Source of the DNA: Nocardiopsis sp. JB363
GTDB taxonomy: Bacteria; Actinomycetota; Actinomycetes; Streptosporangiales; Streptosporangiaceae
Assembly (NCBI RefSeq): GCF_900143625.1
Contig: NZ_FRFF01000009.1
Location: forward strand, 1 to 64,000
Length of the DNA stretch: 64,000 nucleotides
Direction: 5' to 3'
Shown: positions 8,787 to 17,218 of the stretch, one piece after another
Layout of the letters: every line of letters begins with the position of its first letter
Numbering within the stretch: the first letter of the stretch is position 1
Program-made: the position numbers and the translations under genes
The notes under the pieces: model-generated
What the model saw: only the letters and a program-made list of their open reading frames with translations
What the model was told of the DNA's origin: nothing
Database searches by the model: none

Positions 8787-10787
8787 ATGCCCCCCAATAC
8801 AGAGGCCGGGGTCACCCGGTACAGCTACGACGTCGTGGTGATCGGCGCGGGCGGCGCGGGTCTACGCGCCGCGATCGCCGCCCGTGAACAGGGAAAACGC
8901 ACCGCCATCATCTCCAAGTCGCTCTTCGGTAAGGCGCACACCGTGATGGCCGAGGGTGGAGCCGCGGCGGCCCTGGGCAACACCAACGCCGACGACACCT
9001 GGTCCGTGCACTTCCGCGACACCTTGCGCGGCGGCAAGTTCCTCAACGATCCGCGCATGGCCGAACTCCACGCGAAGGAGTCCCCCGACCGGATCCTGGA
9101 GTTGGAGTACTGGGGCGCCCTGTTCGACCGCACGGCCGACGGGCGCATCAGCCAACGCAACTTCGGCGGGCACGAGTACCCGCGTCTGGCGCACGTGGGC
9201 GACCGCACCGGGCTGGAACTGATCCGCACGCTCCAACAGCGGATCGTGGCGCTCCAACAGGCCGACGCCGCCGAGTACGGCGACCCCGACGCCCGGTTGC
9301 GGGTGTTCGCCGAGACAGCGGTCACCAACCTGCTCCGCGAACCCGGCGAGGACGGCCGGATGGTCGGCGCGTTCGGCTACCGGCGCGTGGACGGCGGCTT
9401 CGTGCTGTTCGAGGCGCCCACCGTGGTGCTGGCCACCGGCGGGATCGGCAAGGCCTTCCGCACCACCTCCAACTCCTGGGAGTACACCGGGGACGGGCAC
9501 GCGCTGGCCCTGCGCGCCGGTGCGTCCCTGATCAACATGGAGTTCGTCCAGTTCCACCCCACCGGGATGGTCTGGCCGCCCTCGGTGAAGGGCATCCTCG
9601 TCACCGAGTCGGTTCGCGGCGACGGCGGGGTGCTGCGCAACTCCAAGGGCGAGCGGTTCATGTTCGACTACGTGCCCGACGTATTCCGCTCCCAGTACGC
9701 CGAGAGCGAGGCGGAGGCCGACGGCTGGTACGACGACCCGGCGAACAACCGCAGGCCACCGGAGCTGCTGCCTCGCGATGAGGTGGCTCGGGCCATCAAC
9801 AACGAGGTGAAGGAGGGACGCGGGTCCCCGCACGGCGGCGTGTTCCTGGACGTGTCCACCCGGCTGCCCGCCGAGGAGATCCGGCGCCGGCTACCGTCCA
9901 TGCACCACCAGTTCAAGGAGCTGGCGGACGTGGACATCACCGCCGAACCCATGGAGGTCGGTCCCACCTGCCACTACGTCATGGGCGGGGTGCGGGTGGA
10001 CGCCGACACCGCCGCCTCCGACGTTCCCGGGCTGTTCGCCGCCGGTGAGGTGGCGGGCGGGATGCACGGCTCCAACCGGTTGGGCGGCAATTCGCTGTCG
10101 GACCTGCTGGTGTTCGGGCGCCGGGCCGGGATGGGGGCGGCCGCCTACATCGACTCTTCGGCGGAGACGGATGCCTCCCCCGGTGTAGTGGATCAGGCGG
10201 TGGCGGAGTCGATCCGGTCCTCGTTGGCCCCGCTCAAACAGGGTGCCGGCGAGAACCCCTACACGCTGCACTCCGAGCTCCAGGACACCATGAACGACCT
10301 GGTGGGCATCATCCGCAAGGGCTCGGAGATGGAGAAGGCCCTGGAACGACTGTCCGAGCTCACCGAGCGCGTGCAGGTGCTCAGCGCCCCGGGCGACCGC
10401 GTGTACAACCCGGGCTGGCACCTGGCGTTGGCGCTGCCGAACATGCTCCTGGTGTCGGAGGCCGTCACCAAGGCCGCCCTGGAACGCACCGAGTCGCGGG
10501 GCGGGCACACCCGCGACGACTTCCCCGACATGTCGGCCGAGTGGCGACGGGTGAACCTGGCCGCCCGCGCGGTCGACGGGCGGGTGGAACTGACCCGGCG
10601 TCCGCTCGCCGACGTCCCCGCCGAACTGTTGCGCCTGTTCGAGCGGGAGGAGTTGGCGAAGTACCTCACCGAGGACGAGCTGCCCGAGGCGGTGTCGCCC
10701 GAGAAGGGGCCGGTTGAGAAGGGTCCGCGCACCGATACGGACGAGGACGCGGAGAGGACGGACACGACCGAGGAGGGCACGTCATGA
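8787..10787 (+). CDS. sdhA: Sdh1-type succinate dehydrogenase/fumarate reductase flavoprotein
   Basis: A 666-residue FAD subunit. Motifs: dinucleotide fold VVIGAGGAGLRAAIAA, FAD-attachment segment GKAHTVMAEGGAAAAL, FHPTGMVWP with the active-site region, RGDGGVLRN, and HGSNRLGGNSLSDLLVFGRRAG. The C terminus has an added acidic tail of about 30 residues (EKGPRTDTDEDAERTD) not needed for catalysis. It would oxidise succinate and pass electrons to the adjacent iron-sulfur subunit. The start ATG follows a purine-rich GGAAGGAAG. It is only distantly like the SdhA at 3850-5787, so this is a different complex and not a tandem duplicate. Confidence 0.95.
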   Translation: MPPNTEAGVTRYSYDVVVIGAGGAGLRAAIAAREQGKRTAIISKSLFGKAHTVMAEGGAAAALGNTNADDTWSVHFRDTLRGGKFLNDPRMAELHAKESPDRILELEYWGALFDRTADGRISQRNFGGHEYPRLAHVGDRTGLELIRTLQQRIVALQQADAAEYGDPDARLRVFAETAVTNLLREPGEDGRMVGAFGYRRVDGGFVLFEAPTVVLATGGIGKAFRTTSNSWEYTGDGHALALRAGASLINMEFVQFHPTGMVWPPSVKGILVTESVRGDGGVLRNSKGERFMFDYVPDVFRSQYAESEAEADGWYDDPANNRRPPELLPRDEVARAINNEVKEGRGSPHGGVFLDVSTRLPAEEIRRRLPSMHHQFKELADVDITAEPMEVGPTCHYVMGGVRVDADTAASDVPGLFAAGEVAGGMHGSNRLGGNSLSDLLVFGRRAGMGAAAYIDSSAETDASPGVVDQAVAESIRSSLAPLKQGAGENPYTLHSELQDTMNDLVGIIRKGSEMEKALERLSELTERVQVLSAPGDRVYNPGWHLALALPNMLLVSEAVTKAALERTESRGGHTRDDFPDMSAEWRRVNLAARAVDGRVELTRRPLADVPAELLRLFEREELAKYLTEDELPEAVSPEKGPVEKGPRTDTDEDAERTDTTEEGTS

Positions 10788-11578
10788 CCGAGCGGACGTT
10801 CCGGGTGTGGCGAGGATCGGACGACGGCCAACTCACCGAGTACGAGGTCGAGGTGAACGAGGGCGAGGTGGTGCTGGACGTACTGCACCGCCTCCAGGCC
10901 ACCCAGACACCCGACATGGCCGTGCGGTGGAACTGCAAGGCCGGTAAATGCGGTTCCTGTTCGGTCGAGATCAACGGGATGCCGCGGTTGTCCTGCATGA
11001 CCCGGATGAGCGTTTTCGAGGAGGACGAGGTGGTGACGGTGACGCCCATGCGCACCTTCCCGATCGTCCGGGACCTGGTGTGCGACGTGTCGTACAACTA
11101 CGAGAAGGCGCGCGAGATCCCGTCGTTCACCCCGGACCCGAACACCTCGCCGGGCGACTTCCGGATGCGGCAGGTGGACGTGGAACGGCCCCAGGAGTTC
11201 CGCAAGTGCATCGAGTGCTTCCTGTGCAACAACGTGTGCCACGTGATCCGTGACCACGAGGAGAACAAGGAGCACTTCTCCGGGCCGCGTTTCCTGATGC
11301 GGGTGGCCGAACTGGAGATGCACCCGGAGGACACCGCGGACCGTCGGAAGATCGCCCAGGACGAGTTCGGGATGGGCTATTGCAACATCACCAAGTGCTG
11401 TACGGAGGTGTGCCCCGAGGGGATCCGCATCACCGACAACGCACTGATCCCGCTCAAGGAACGAGTGGTGGACCGTAAGTACGACCCGCTGGTGTGGCTG
11501 GGTTCGAAGATCGGGATGCGCCCCAAGGACACACCGATCGTGCCGAACGTCCGTGGCGTCGAGCCTCGGGAGGAGTGA
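10784..11578 (+). CDS. sdhB: Sdh1-type succinate dehydrogenase iron-sulfur subunit
   Basis: A 264-residue subunit overlapping the flavoprotein gene by ATGA. The [2Fe-2S] motif is CKAGKCGSC with a fourth Cys in MPRLSC. The [4Fe-4S] motif reads CIECFLCNNVCH, where the Pro usual after the last Cys is His. The [3Fe-4S] cysteines are in CNITKCCTEVCPEG. The protein is last in the operon and is followed by a hairpin terminator. With the anchor at 7956-8765 it forms the second complex II of the window. Confidence 0.95.
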   Translation: MTERTFRVWRGSDDGQLTEYEVEVNEGEVVLDVLHRLQATQTPDMAVRWNCKAGKCGSCSVEINGMPRLSCMTRMSVFEEDEVVTVTPMRTFPIVRDLVCDVSYNYEKAREIPSFTPDPNTSPGDFRMRQVDVERPQEFRKCIECFLCNNVCHVIRDHEENKEHFSGPRFLMRVAELEMHPEDTADRRKIAQDEFGMGYCNITKCCTEVCPEGIRITDNALIPLKERVVDRKYDPLVWLGSKIGMRPKDTPIVPNVRGVEPREE

Positions 11579-11598
11579 GGCGGGGTCGGGCCCGCTCG

Positions 11599-11632
11599 AC
11601 CGGGGCGGCGGGGGATCACCCTCCGCCCCGGT
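11599..11632 (+). terminator. Hairpin after second sdh operon
   Basis: ACCGGGGCGG (11599-11608) pairs with CCGCCCCGGT (11623-11632). The loop is 14 bases, and the stem starts 21 bases after the sdhB stop. Confidence 0.6.
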
Positions 11633-11712
11633 GTCGTGTCGGTCGGATCGGAGGCCGAACGGGACACCGATCACCGCTGGGAAATACCGGTGAACGGCGG
11701 CCGTTGTCGAGC

Positions 11713-11779
11713 GGGGAATTCTGCCGGGACTTCCAGAAAAGCTACGGGAATCCCCTTTGTCATGGCTTCGGGGAATTCT
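11713..11779. repeat. Paired GGGGAATTCT direct repeat
   Basis: GGGGAATTCT at 11713-11722 and 11770-11779, 57 bases apart, in the gap before the AlkC gene. A related GGGAATCCCC lies between them. They may be operator sites, but no regulator is known for them. Confidence 0.3.
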
Positions 11780-11842
11780 CGACTTCGTCGTAGGAGCGGG
11801 ATAGCTTTACCCTCCCCTGGTCGACGGCAGGAGTAAGCGGGC

Positions 11843-12964
11843 ATGTCCGGTGAATACAGCCTCAAGAAGCACTTCGACGGCGCGGCGGCGCGAATGCTCG
11901 GTGAATCCATCCGTGCGGTGCGTCCCGAGTTCGACGTGGAATCCTACGCCGCGGAGGTCGATCGCAGGGTCGGCCCCCTGGAACTCAAGGACCGGGTGCT
12001 GGTGATGGCACAGGGGCTTCGGGACCGGCTGCCCGAGCACTACCCCGAGGCCGCCGCCGTACTGGTCGCCTCGCTCAAGGACCCCTTGGTCGAGGGCGAC
12101 GGCATGTTCAACGAGGGGTTCCACCTGATGGCCGTGGCCCGGTTCGTGGAGGAGTACGGGCTGGACCACCCCGATTCCTCACTGCCCGCCCTGGTGGAGA
12201 TCACCAAACGGCACACCGGAGAGTTCGCGGTCCGGCCGTTCGTGCAGAGGCACTACGAACCGACCATGGCGCTGATCCGCGCCTGCGCGGTCGACCCCGA
12301 CCCCAACGTGCGCCGCTTCGCCAGTGAGGGCATCCGGCCCCGTCTGCCGTGGGCACGCCGGCTCCCCGAGTTCGTCGCCGACCCCCTACCGGTGCTGGAG
12401 GTGTTGGAGACGCTGCGCAGCGACCCCTCCAAGTACGTGCGCACCTCGGTGGCCAACAACCTCAACGACATCGCCCGCGAACACCCCGACCTGGTCCTGG
12501 ACCTGGCCGAACGGTGGACACGGGAGAGCCCCACCCCCGAGACCGCGTGGACCGTTCGGCACGCCCTGCGCACCCTGGTCAAGGAGGGCGATCAGCGGGC
12601 CTTGGCATTGCTCGGCGCCACCGGCGGCGAACACGTCCTCGTCCACGGGCCCACCCTGTCCCCGGGCGTACTGGACCTGGGCGGGACCCTGAGGATCAGG
12701 GTCGAGCTGGAGAACACCGATACCCGCCCGCACACGGTGGTGATCGACTACGTGGTGCACCACGTGCGCGCCGACGGCTCCCGGGGGCGCAAGGTGTTCA
12801 AGTGGACCAGGGTGGAGTTGTGCTCCGGGGAACGTCGAGCCCTGGAGAAGAAGCACCCGGTGCGCCCGATCAGCACCCGCACCTACCACTCGGGGGAACA
12901 CCTGGTGGAGGTACAGGTCAACGGACTGGTCAAGGCGTCCGCCGCCTTCGACCTCCACGTCTGA
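11843..12964 (+). CDS. AlkC-type DNA alkylation repair protein with Ig-like tail
   Basis: A 373-residue protein. The first roughly 270 residues are all-helical HEAT-like repeats (for example VRRFASEGIRPRLPWARRL and YVRTSVANNLNDIAREHP) as in AlkC/AlkD DNA glycosylases, which remove N3-methyladenine and similar lesions. The last 100 residues (VLDLGGTLRIRVELENTD, VVIDYVVHHVRADG) are beta-rich and fit the immunoglobulin-like domain fused to some AlkC proteins. EGIRPRLPW is a family signature. ATG at 11843 follows CAGGAG. Substrate range is inferred from family only. It is a single gene with no repair partners nearby. Confidence 0.85.
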   Translation: MSGEYSLKKHFDGAAARMLGESIRAVRPEFDVESYAAEVDRRVGPLELKDRVLVMAQGLRDRLPEHYPEAAAVLVASLKDPLVEGDGMFNEGFHLMAVARFVEEYGLDHPDSSLPALVEITKRHTGEFAVRPFVQRHYEPTMALIRACAVDPDPNVRRFASEGIRPRLPWARRLPEFVADPLPVLEVLETLRSDPSKYVRTSVANNLNDIAREHPDLVLDLAERWTRESPTPETAWTVRHALRTLVKEGDQRALALLGATGGEHVLVHGPTLSPGVLDLGGTLRIRVELENTDTRPHTVVIDYVVHHVRADGSRGRKVFKWTRVELCSGERRALEKKHPVRPISTRTYHSGEHLVEVQVNGLVKASAAFDLHV

Positions 12965-13119
12965 GCCGCGCCGAGACCAACGGACGCCCTCACCACCGAT
13001 CGCATGCGCGACCGGCCCACTCGTGCGGCCGACCGTCCGGTTCAGGTCCCGGGCTCGCCCCGGAGCAGCGCCTCGGAGCGCCAGGCACCCATGGGGCCGG
13101 CGGGGCCGGTGACCTTCGG

Positions 13120-13755
13120 TCAGAAGCCGCGCTGGGCCCAACCCTCCAGGTGCGCGGCGGCCTCGGCGATCGTGGTGGACTCGCCATGGCCGGGGTGCAC
13201 CACGGTGTCACCCGGCAGAACCGCCAACTGTTCACGGATGGCCGCGATGATGGTCGGGAAGTCCGACGCCGGTTGGCCGGTGGCGCCGGGACCGTCCGGG
13301 AAGAGCGTGTCCCCGCTGAAGACCACCCCGATCTCCGGGGCGTACAGGGACACCCCGCCGGGGGTGTGCCCCGGGGTGTGCAGGATCGTCAGTTCGATCC
13401 CGCCCACGGTCAGCACCTCACCGTGCAGCAACGGGGCGTCGGGTTCCCGGTAGGGATACACCTGCTGCCACAGCTCCGCGTCTTCGGGGTGCAGCAGGAT
13501 CGGGGAGTCGGTGAGGTCGGCCAGGGCCACCGCTGCGTCGATGTGATCGTTGTGCCCATGGGTGCACACGATCGCCATGAGTTCGCGGTCGCCCAGACCT
13601 CGGGCGATGCGTTCGTGGTCGTGGGCGGCGTCGATCACCACCGCGGTGTCGTCGTCACCGACGATCCACACGTTGTTCTCGACATGGGACTCGGAACCTT
13701 CCAAACTGAAGATTCCCGAGGTACGTAGCCGCTGGACGGGCGACTGGGAACTCAC
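13120..13755 (-). CDS. MBL-fold metallo-hydrolase (glyoxalase II-like)
   Basis: A 211-residue beta-lactamase-fold hydrolase. The metal site is complete: CTHGHNDHIDAA (H-x-H-x-D-H), LHTPGHTPGGVSLY, FSGDTLFPDGPGATG and the final HPGHGESTTIAE. This pattern fits hydroxyacylglutathione-hydrolase-like thioesterases, which in actinomycetes would act on other thiol esters such as mycothiol adducts; the substrate is inference. Start GTG 13755 has AGGTGG 7 bases ahead; GTG 13779 is an alternative. Its neighbours do not hint at a pathway. Confidence 0.88.
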   Translation of the reverse strand: MSSQSPVQRLRTSGIFSLEGSESHVENNVWIVGDDDTAVVIDAAHDHERIARGLGDRELMAIVCTHGHNDHIDAAVALADLTDSPILLHPEDAELWQQVYPYREPDAPLLHGEVLTVGGIELTILHTPGHTPGGVSLYAPEIGVVFSGDTLFPDGPGATGQPASDFPTIIAAIREQLAVLPGDTVVHPGHGESTTIAEAAAHLEGWAQRGF

Positions 13756-13850
13756 AGGCTCACCACCTGAACGTCTCACGGGGCAGGAACTTCGAGCCTA
13801 TCGGGCGCGGACGCCTCGCACACGCTGAACGCGTCGGCTTCGCCGGTGTG

Positions 13851-14846
13851 TCAAGGGTTCGGGGCGTCGAAATCGCGGCGCAGGGTGTAGGGCTGGATCA
13901 GGCCGAGGCCGTGCGCGTGCCGGGCCCGGACCTGGACCACCTGGAGCCCTTCCTCCCCTTCGAGGTTCTCGGCGAGCGCCTCGTCGATGAGGACGGTCCC
14001 TGGTCGGGCGAAGGAGGTGAGCCTGCTGGAACGATTGACCGTGGTGCCGAAGACGTCGCCGTGCAGGGTCAGCACCGGACCGTAGGCCACCCCCACCCGC
14101 ACGTCGGGGACCTCTACGTGGGTCTTGACCCCCGAGGCCAGGCGCAGCGCGATGTCGGCGGCCTGGCTGGGCGAGTCGGCGACGAAGAGCACCTCGTCGC
14201 CGAGGGTCTTGACCACCCGGCCGCCCCCGGAGGCGACGAGGTCGGCGGCGGTCGCCTCGAAGCCCTCCACCACTCCGGCGAGTTCCATCTCGTCGAGCTC
14301 GCGGCTGAGCGTGGTGAAGGAGACCAAGTCGGCGAAGCCCACGATCAGCGGATAGTAGTTCGGGATGGTGTCGTTGCCGTTGGACATCACGGTGAGCGTG
14401 CGCGCGGTGGACGCGGCCAGCTGCCGACGCCAGATGTGCAGCAGCAGACGTTCGACGTCCGGCAGCAGCTCCTTGACCCGGTTCATCAGCGGGCTGTTGA
14501 CCAGATCCTCGCCACCGTCCTTGAAGATGAGGGTGCTGAGGATGCTGGTCTGCCAGTCGGCCAGGCGGGCCATGGTCTGCCCCATCGCGCGGGCGAAGCG
14601 GACCACGCCCTCCTCATCGAGGACGCCCTCCTCCAACAGGGAATTGGCGATGCGCAGGGCCTCGACGTCACTCTCAGCGAAGATGATCGAGTCGTCGCCG
14701 AGGGTGGGGAAGCCCAGGGCACGCCAGACACGGCCGGCGAGTTCGGGATCGGCTCCGGAGAGCTCGATCGCCTGTTCCCTGGTGTAGACCGCTTCACCAC
14801 CGAGCAGGGCGGACTCGATCGCTTTCGGGTCAGGACGCGACGGCAT
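13851..14846 (-). CDS. Class III adenylate/guanylate cyclase (Rv1264-like)
   Basis: A 331-residue cyclase. The N-terminal 140 residues (YTREQAIELSG, RVWRALGFP) match the pH-sensing autoinhibitory domain of Rv1264-type enzymes. The catalytic domain holds the first metal Asp in VGFADLVSFT, the second in VKTLGDEVLF with the substrate-selecting Lys just before it, the Asp of HGDVFG, and the transition-state Asn and Arg in GTTVNRSSRL. All residues for a working homodimer making cAMP are therefore present. ATG 14846 is chosen over an upstream in-frame start that adds a non-conserved basic stretch. It is third in the minus-strand series birA, PH protein, cyclase. Confidence 0.92.
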   Translation of the reverse strand: MPSRPDPKAIESALLGGEAVYTREQAIELSGADPELAGRVWRALGFPTLGDDSIIFAESDVEALRIANSLLEEGVLDEEGVVRFARAMGQTMARLADWQTSILSTLIFKDGGEDLVNSPLMNRVKELLPDVERLLLHIWRRQLAASTARTLTVMSNGNDTIPNYYPLIVGFADLVSFTTLSRELDEMELAGVVEGFEATAADLVASGGGRVVKTLGDEVLFVADSPSQAADIALRLASGVKTHVEVPDVRVGVAYGPVLTLHGDVFGTTVNRSSRLTSFARPGTVLIDEALAENLEGEEGLQVVQVRARHAHGLGLIQPYTLRRDFDAPNP

Positions 14847-14978
14847 ACGTTCTCTTTCACGGGACCTTCCCCGCCGGGCGGGGAGCAATCTCTATGGCAC
14901 CGGCCCGGGGGGCACGGCCTTGGCTCCGGCTCCAGCCTACTCCCACACCCCATGGGGCCCGGGTGACGAAACCGCTGG

Positions 14979-15500
14979 TCAGCCCTGTGATCCGGCTGGG
15001 TAGTCCGGCCGCTGGGCCGAGTTGACCTGGCGGTAGATCTCCGACTGGAACCACTGGGGTTTGGGCACCCTCTGGAGGACCATGCCCTCCTGTTCGGACG
15101 CCGACTGAATGGACAACGTTCCGTACCGCATGATCCGTTCCCACAGGGAGATGTTGAACGAGACGTCGTTCACCCTGGTGAGCGGCATGTCGCGGCCCTG
15201 CTTGGAAATGATGCCATCGCGCATCATGAGCCGCCGGTTGGTGAGGATGTAGACGGTGGTCGACCACTTGAGCATGGGGACGAACCAGAAGGCCAGTGCC
15301 GCGACCACCCCGACCGCCGCCACGACACCCCCGGCGATGAGACTCCAGTCCTCGTTCCAAGGGATGAAGAACAGCGCGGTACCGACGACCGCGATGATGA
15401 CGAACAGCATCACGAACTCACCCGCGAGGACGGTCCAGTGTTGTCGTGCGACGTAGACGAGTTCCTCGTCGTCGGAGAGATAACGGTCCGCGATAGCCAT
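14979..15500 (-). CDS. PH (bPH2) domain membrane protein
   Basis: A 173-residue protein with two adjacent hydrophobic helices (about residues 25-80, FVMLFVIIAVVGTALFFIPW and the following segment) and then a bacterial pleckstrin-homology domain marked by VYILTNRRLMMRDGIISKQG and DMPLTRVNDVSF. It is a family often next to birA and acyl-CoA carboxylase genes in actinomycetes, with unknown role at the membrane. Here it lies 72 bases after birA on the same strand. Confidence 0.85.
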   Translation of the reverse strand: MAIADRYLSDDEELVYVARQHWTVLAGEFVMLFVIIAVVGTALFFIPWNEDWSLIAGGVVAAVGVVAALAFWFVPMLKWSTTVYILTNRRLMMRDGIISKQGRDMPLTRVNDVSFNISLWERIMRYGTLSIQSASEQEGMVLQRVPKPQWFQSEIYRQVNSAQRPDYPAGSQG

Positions 15501-15572
15501 ACCGGTGATAATGACACAAGCTTCTCCGCCGCGGGAGACGAGGAATCATCCCTGTGGACAACTCTCCGTGCA

Positions 15573-16415
15573 CTAATCCCCGGGGCGCACGTGGACCACG
15601 TCGCCCACGTTCAGCGCCTTCTCCCCCGTCGGGCCGGCCACCACCAGCCTGGCCTGGTCGTCCACCCGGGCCGCGGCGCCCTCCAACAGGCGGTCTCCGG
15701 GCAGGTGGATCCGGACCCGGCGACCGAGGGTGACGCACACGCGGCGGTACTCGTCGGCCAGGCCACTGACCTCCGCGTTCCCCGAGGCGGCGACCCAGGC
15801 GGTGTAGCGCTCCTCGAACGCGGCCAGGACGGCCCGCAGTAGTTCGTCGCGCCCCACCCCACCCGCGCCCTCGGCCCGCAGCGAGGTGGCGGTCTCCACG
15901 GGCAGCTCGGCCCGCCCCTGGGAGACGTTGAGACCCATGCCCACCACCACCCCCACCCGGTCGGGGTCGGAGAAGTCGGCCTCGGCGAGGATCCCGGCGA
16001 GCTTGCCGTCCCGTTCCTCCCCCGGAACCAGGACGTCGTTGGGCCACTTCAGCGCGGCCGGCACCCCGGTCCACTCGCGTACGGCGGCCACGGCGGCCAC
16101 CCCCATCAGCGGGGACACCCATCCCAGACGCTCCGAGGGAACGACCGGGCGGACCAGCAGGGAGAAGGTGAGGGCCACCCGCTCCGGGGTGGTGAACCCG
16201 CGCCCCAGCCGGCCCTTCCCGGCGGTCTGGTGCTCGGTCACCAGCACGGTCCCCTCGGGAGCCCCGTCCTTGGAGCGGATGGCCAGGTCGGTGTTGGTGG
16301 ACCCGGCCTCGGGCACCACTTCCACACTCCGCCAGAGCCCCCCAGGACGCACAATGGCGTCGGTGAGAGCAGTCTGGTCCAGAACGGGGATCTCGTCGCT
16401 GTGTTCACCGGTCAT
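15573..16415 (-). CDS. birA: Biotin--[acetyl-CoA-carboxylase] ligase
   Basis: A 280-residue ligase that makes biotinyl-AMP and loads biotin onto the carrier domain of acyl-CoA carboxylase. The biotin-binding motif reads TAGKGRLGRGFTTP, followed by LKWPNDV and KLAGILAEAD, with the small C-terminal SH3-like domain from about 235. There is no N-terminal helix-turn-helix, so it is not a BirA repressor. Its likely client, the EAMKMEQP carrier domain, is encoded 6 kb away at 22074-23831. Perfect TGTGGACAA (DnaA-box-like) sequences flank the gene at 15553 and 16445. Confidence 0.93.
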   Translation of the reverse strand: MTGEHSDEIPVLDQTALTDAIVRPGGLWRSVEVVPEAGSTNTDLAIRSKDGAPEGTVLVTEHQTAGKGRLGRGFTTPERVALTFSLLVRPVVPSERLGWVSPLMGVAAVAAVREWTGVPAALKWPNDVLVPGEERDGKLAGILAEADFSDPDRVGVVVGMGLNVSQGRAELPVETATSLRAEGAGGVGRDELLRAVLAAFEERYTAWVAASGNAEVSGLADEYRRVCVTLGRRVRIHLPGDRLLEGAAARVDDQARLVVAGPTGEKALNVGDVVHVRPGD

Positions 16416-16544
16416 AGCCCCATTACAGCAGCGCCGAAACCCTCTGTGGACAACCCCCTCCGATCCGGATTCCCCCGGTTAAGCTGAATCCAACACATCG
16501 GTGATCGTGCACCGCTACGTTCGGCTACTGGAGGTGTCGCGACG

Positions 16545-17159
16545 ATGACCATCGCGGAAGCGGAATCGGAGAGCTCGGTCGACATGCCGTCTCACTGGGA
16601 AGTCGTGTTGCGCGCCTGGGAAGAGCTGGACCTGCCCGAGGGTTGGCGGGCCGAGATCATCGAAGGCGCGATCAGCATCATGACTCCCCCCAAGGACGAG
16701 CACGCACGCATCATCGCCTTGATCAACAAATGGATCATCAAGGAGACCCTTCGTGAGGGCGGTGCTCTCGGTGAAGCCGAGGTACACCAGAACATCGATG
16801 TCCGAGTACCGATGCGCAGTGGTCTCTACATTCCCGATCTGGTCGTACTCCCCGGTTCCATCATGATGCGGAGCTCCGAGCACTCGGCCGAGGACGCACT
16901 GCTACTGGTCGAGGTGACCTCCCAGAGCACGGCGAAGATGGATCGCAAGTCCAAGCTCTGGGGCTACGCGCATGCCGGGGTACCCCTGTACCTCCTGGTG
17001 GATCGCTGGGATCCGGACAGTGGTGGCGGCGAGGCCACGATCTTCTCCGATCCGGAGAACGGCCGCTACACGAGCATCACCAAAGTGCCCTTCGGCAAGG
17101 AACTCCTTCTTCCCGCCCCCTTCGATCTGGTGCTGGACACGGGCGAGTTCCCCCTCTGA
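16545..17159 (+). CDS. Uma2 family (DUF820) restriction-endonuclease-fold protein
   Basis: A 204-residue Uma2 protein. The fold is shown by GWRAEIIEGAISIMTPP, the metal-site Asp in YIPDLVVLPG, LLVEVTSQSTAKMDRKSKLWGYAHAGVPLYLLVDR (E-x-T...D-x-x-x-K-x-x-x-Y) and a C-terminal beta strand LPAPFDLVLDT. These PD-(D/E)xK-fold proteins are abundant in some actinomycetes and cyanobacteria; their biological role is not settled. A second copy is at 23914-24525, of nearly the same length but clearly divergent in sequence. Confidence 0.88.
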   Translation: MTIAEAESESSVDMPSHWEVVLRAWEELDLPEGWRAEIIEGAISIMTPPKDEHARIIALINKWIIKETLREGGALGEAEVHQNIDVRVPMRSGLYIPDLVVLPGSIMMRSSEHSAEDALLLVEVTSQSTAKMDRKSKLWGYAHAGVPLYLLVDRWDPDSGGGEATIFSDPENGRYTSITKVPFGKELLLPAPFDLVLDTGEFPL

Positions 17160-17166
17160 CACGGCC

Positions 17167-17200
17167 CGGGCCCCGCACCTTCGGACGGGTGCGGGGCCCG
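17167..17200. terminator. Bidirectional hairpin terminator
   Basis: A 13-bp stem, 17167-17179 with 17188-17200, and 8-base loop, between the Uma2 gene (plus) and the end of ppc (minus). Confidence 0.8.
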
Positions 17201-17218
17201 AGGGCGTTCAGGTGCCGG

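Noticed and set aside
15553..16453. Perfect DnaA-box words TGTGGACAA flanking birA
   Set aside because: A third copy lies inside the trmH-type coding sequence (1131-1139); a few such 9-mers are expected by chance in 64 kb. No origin features are near.
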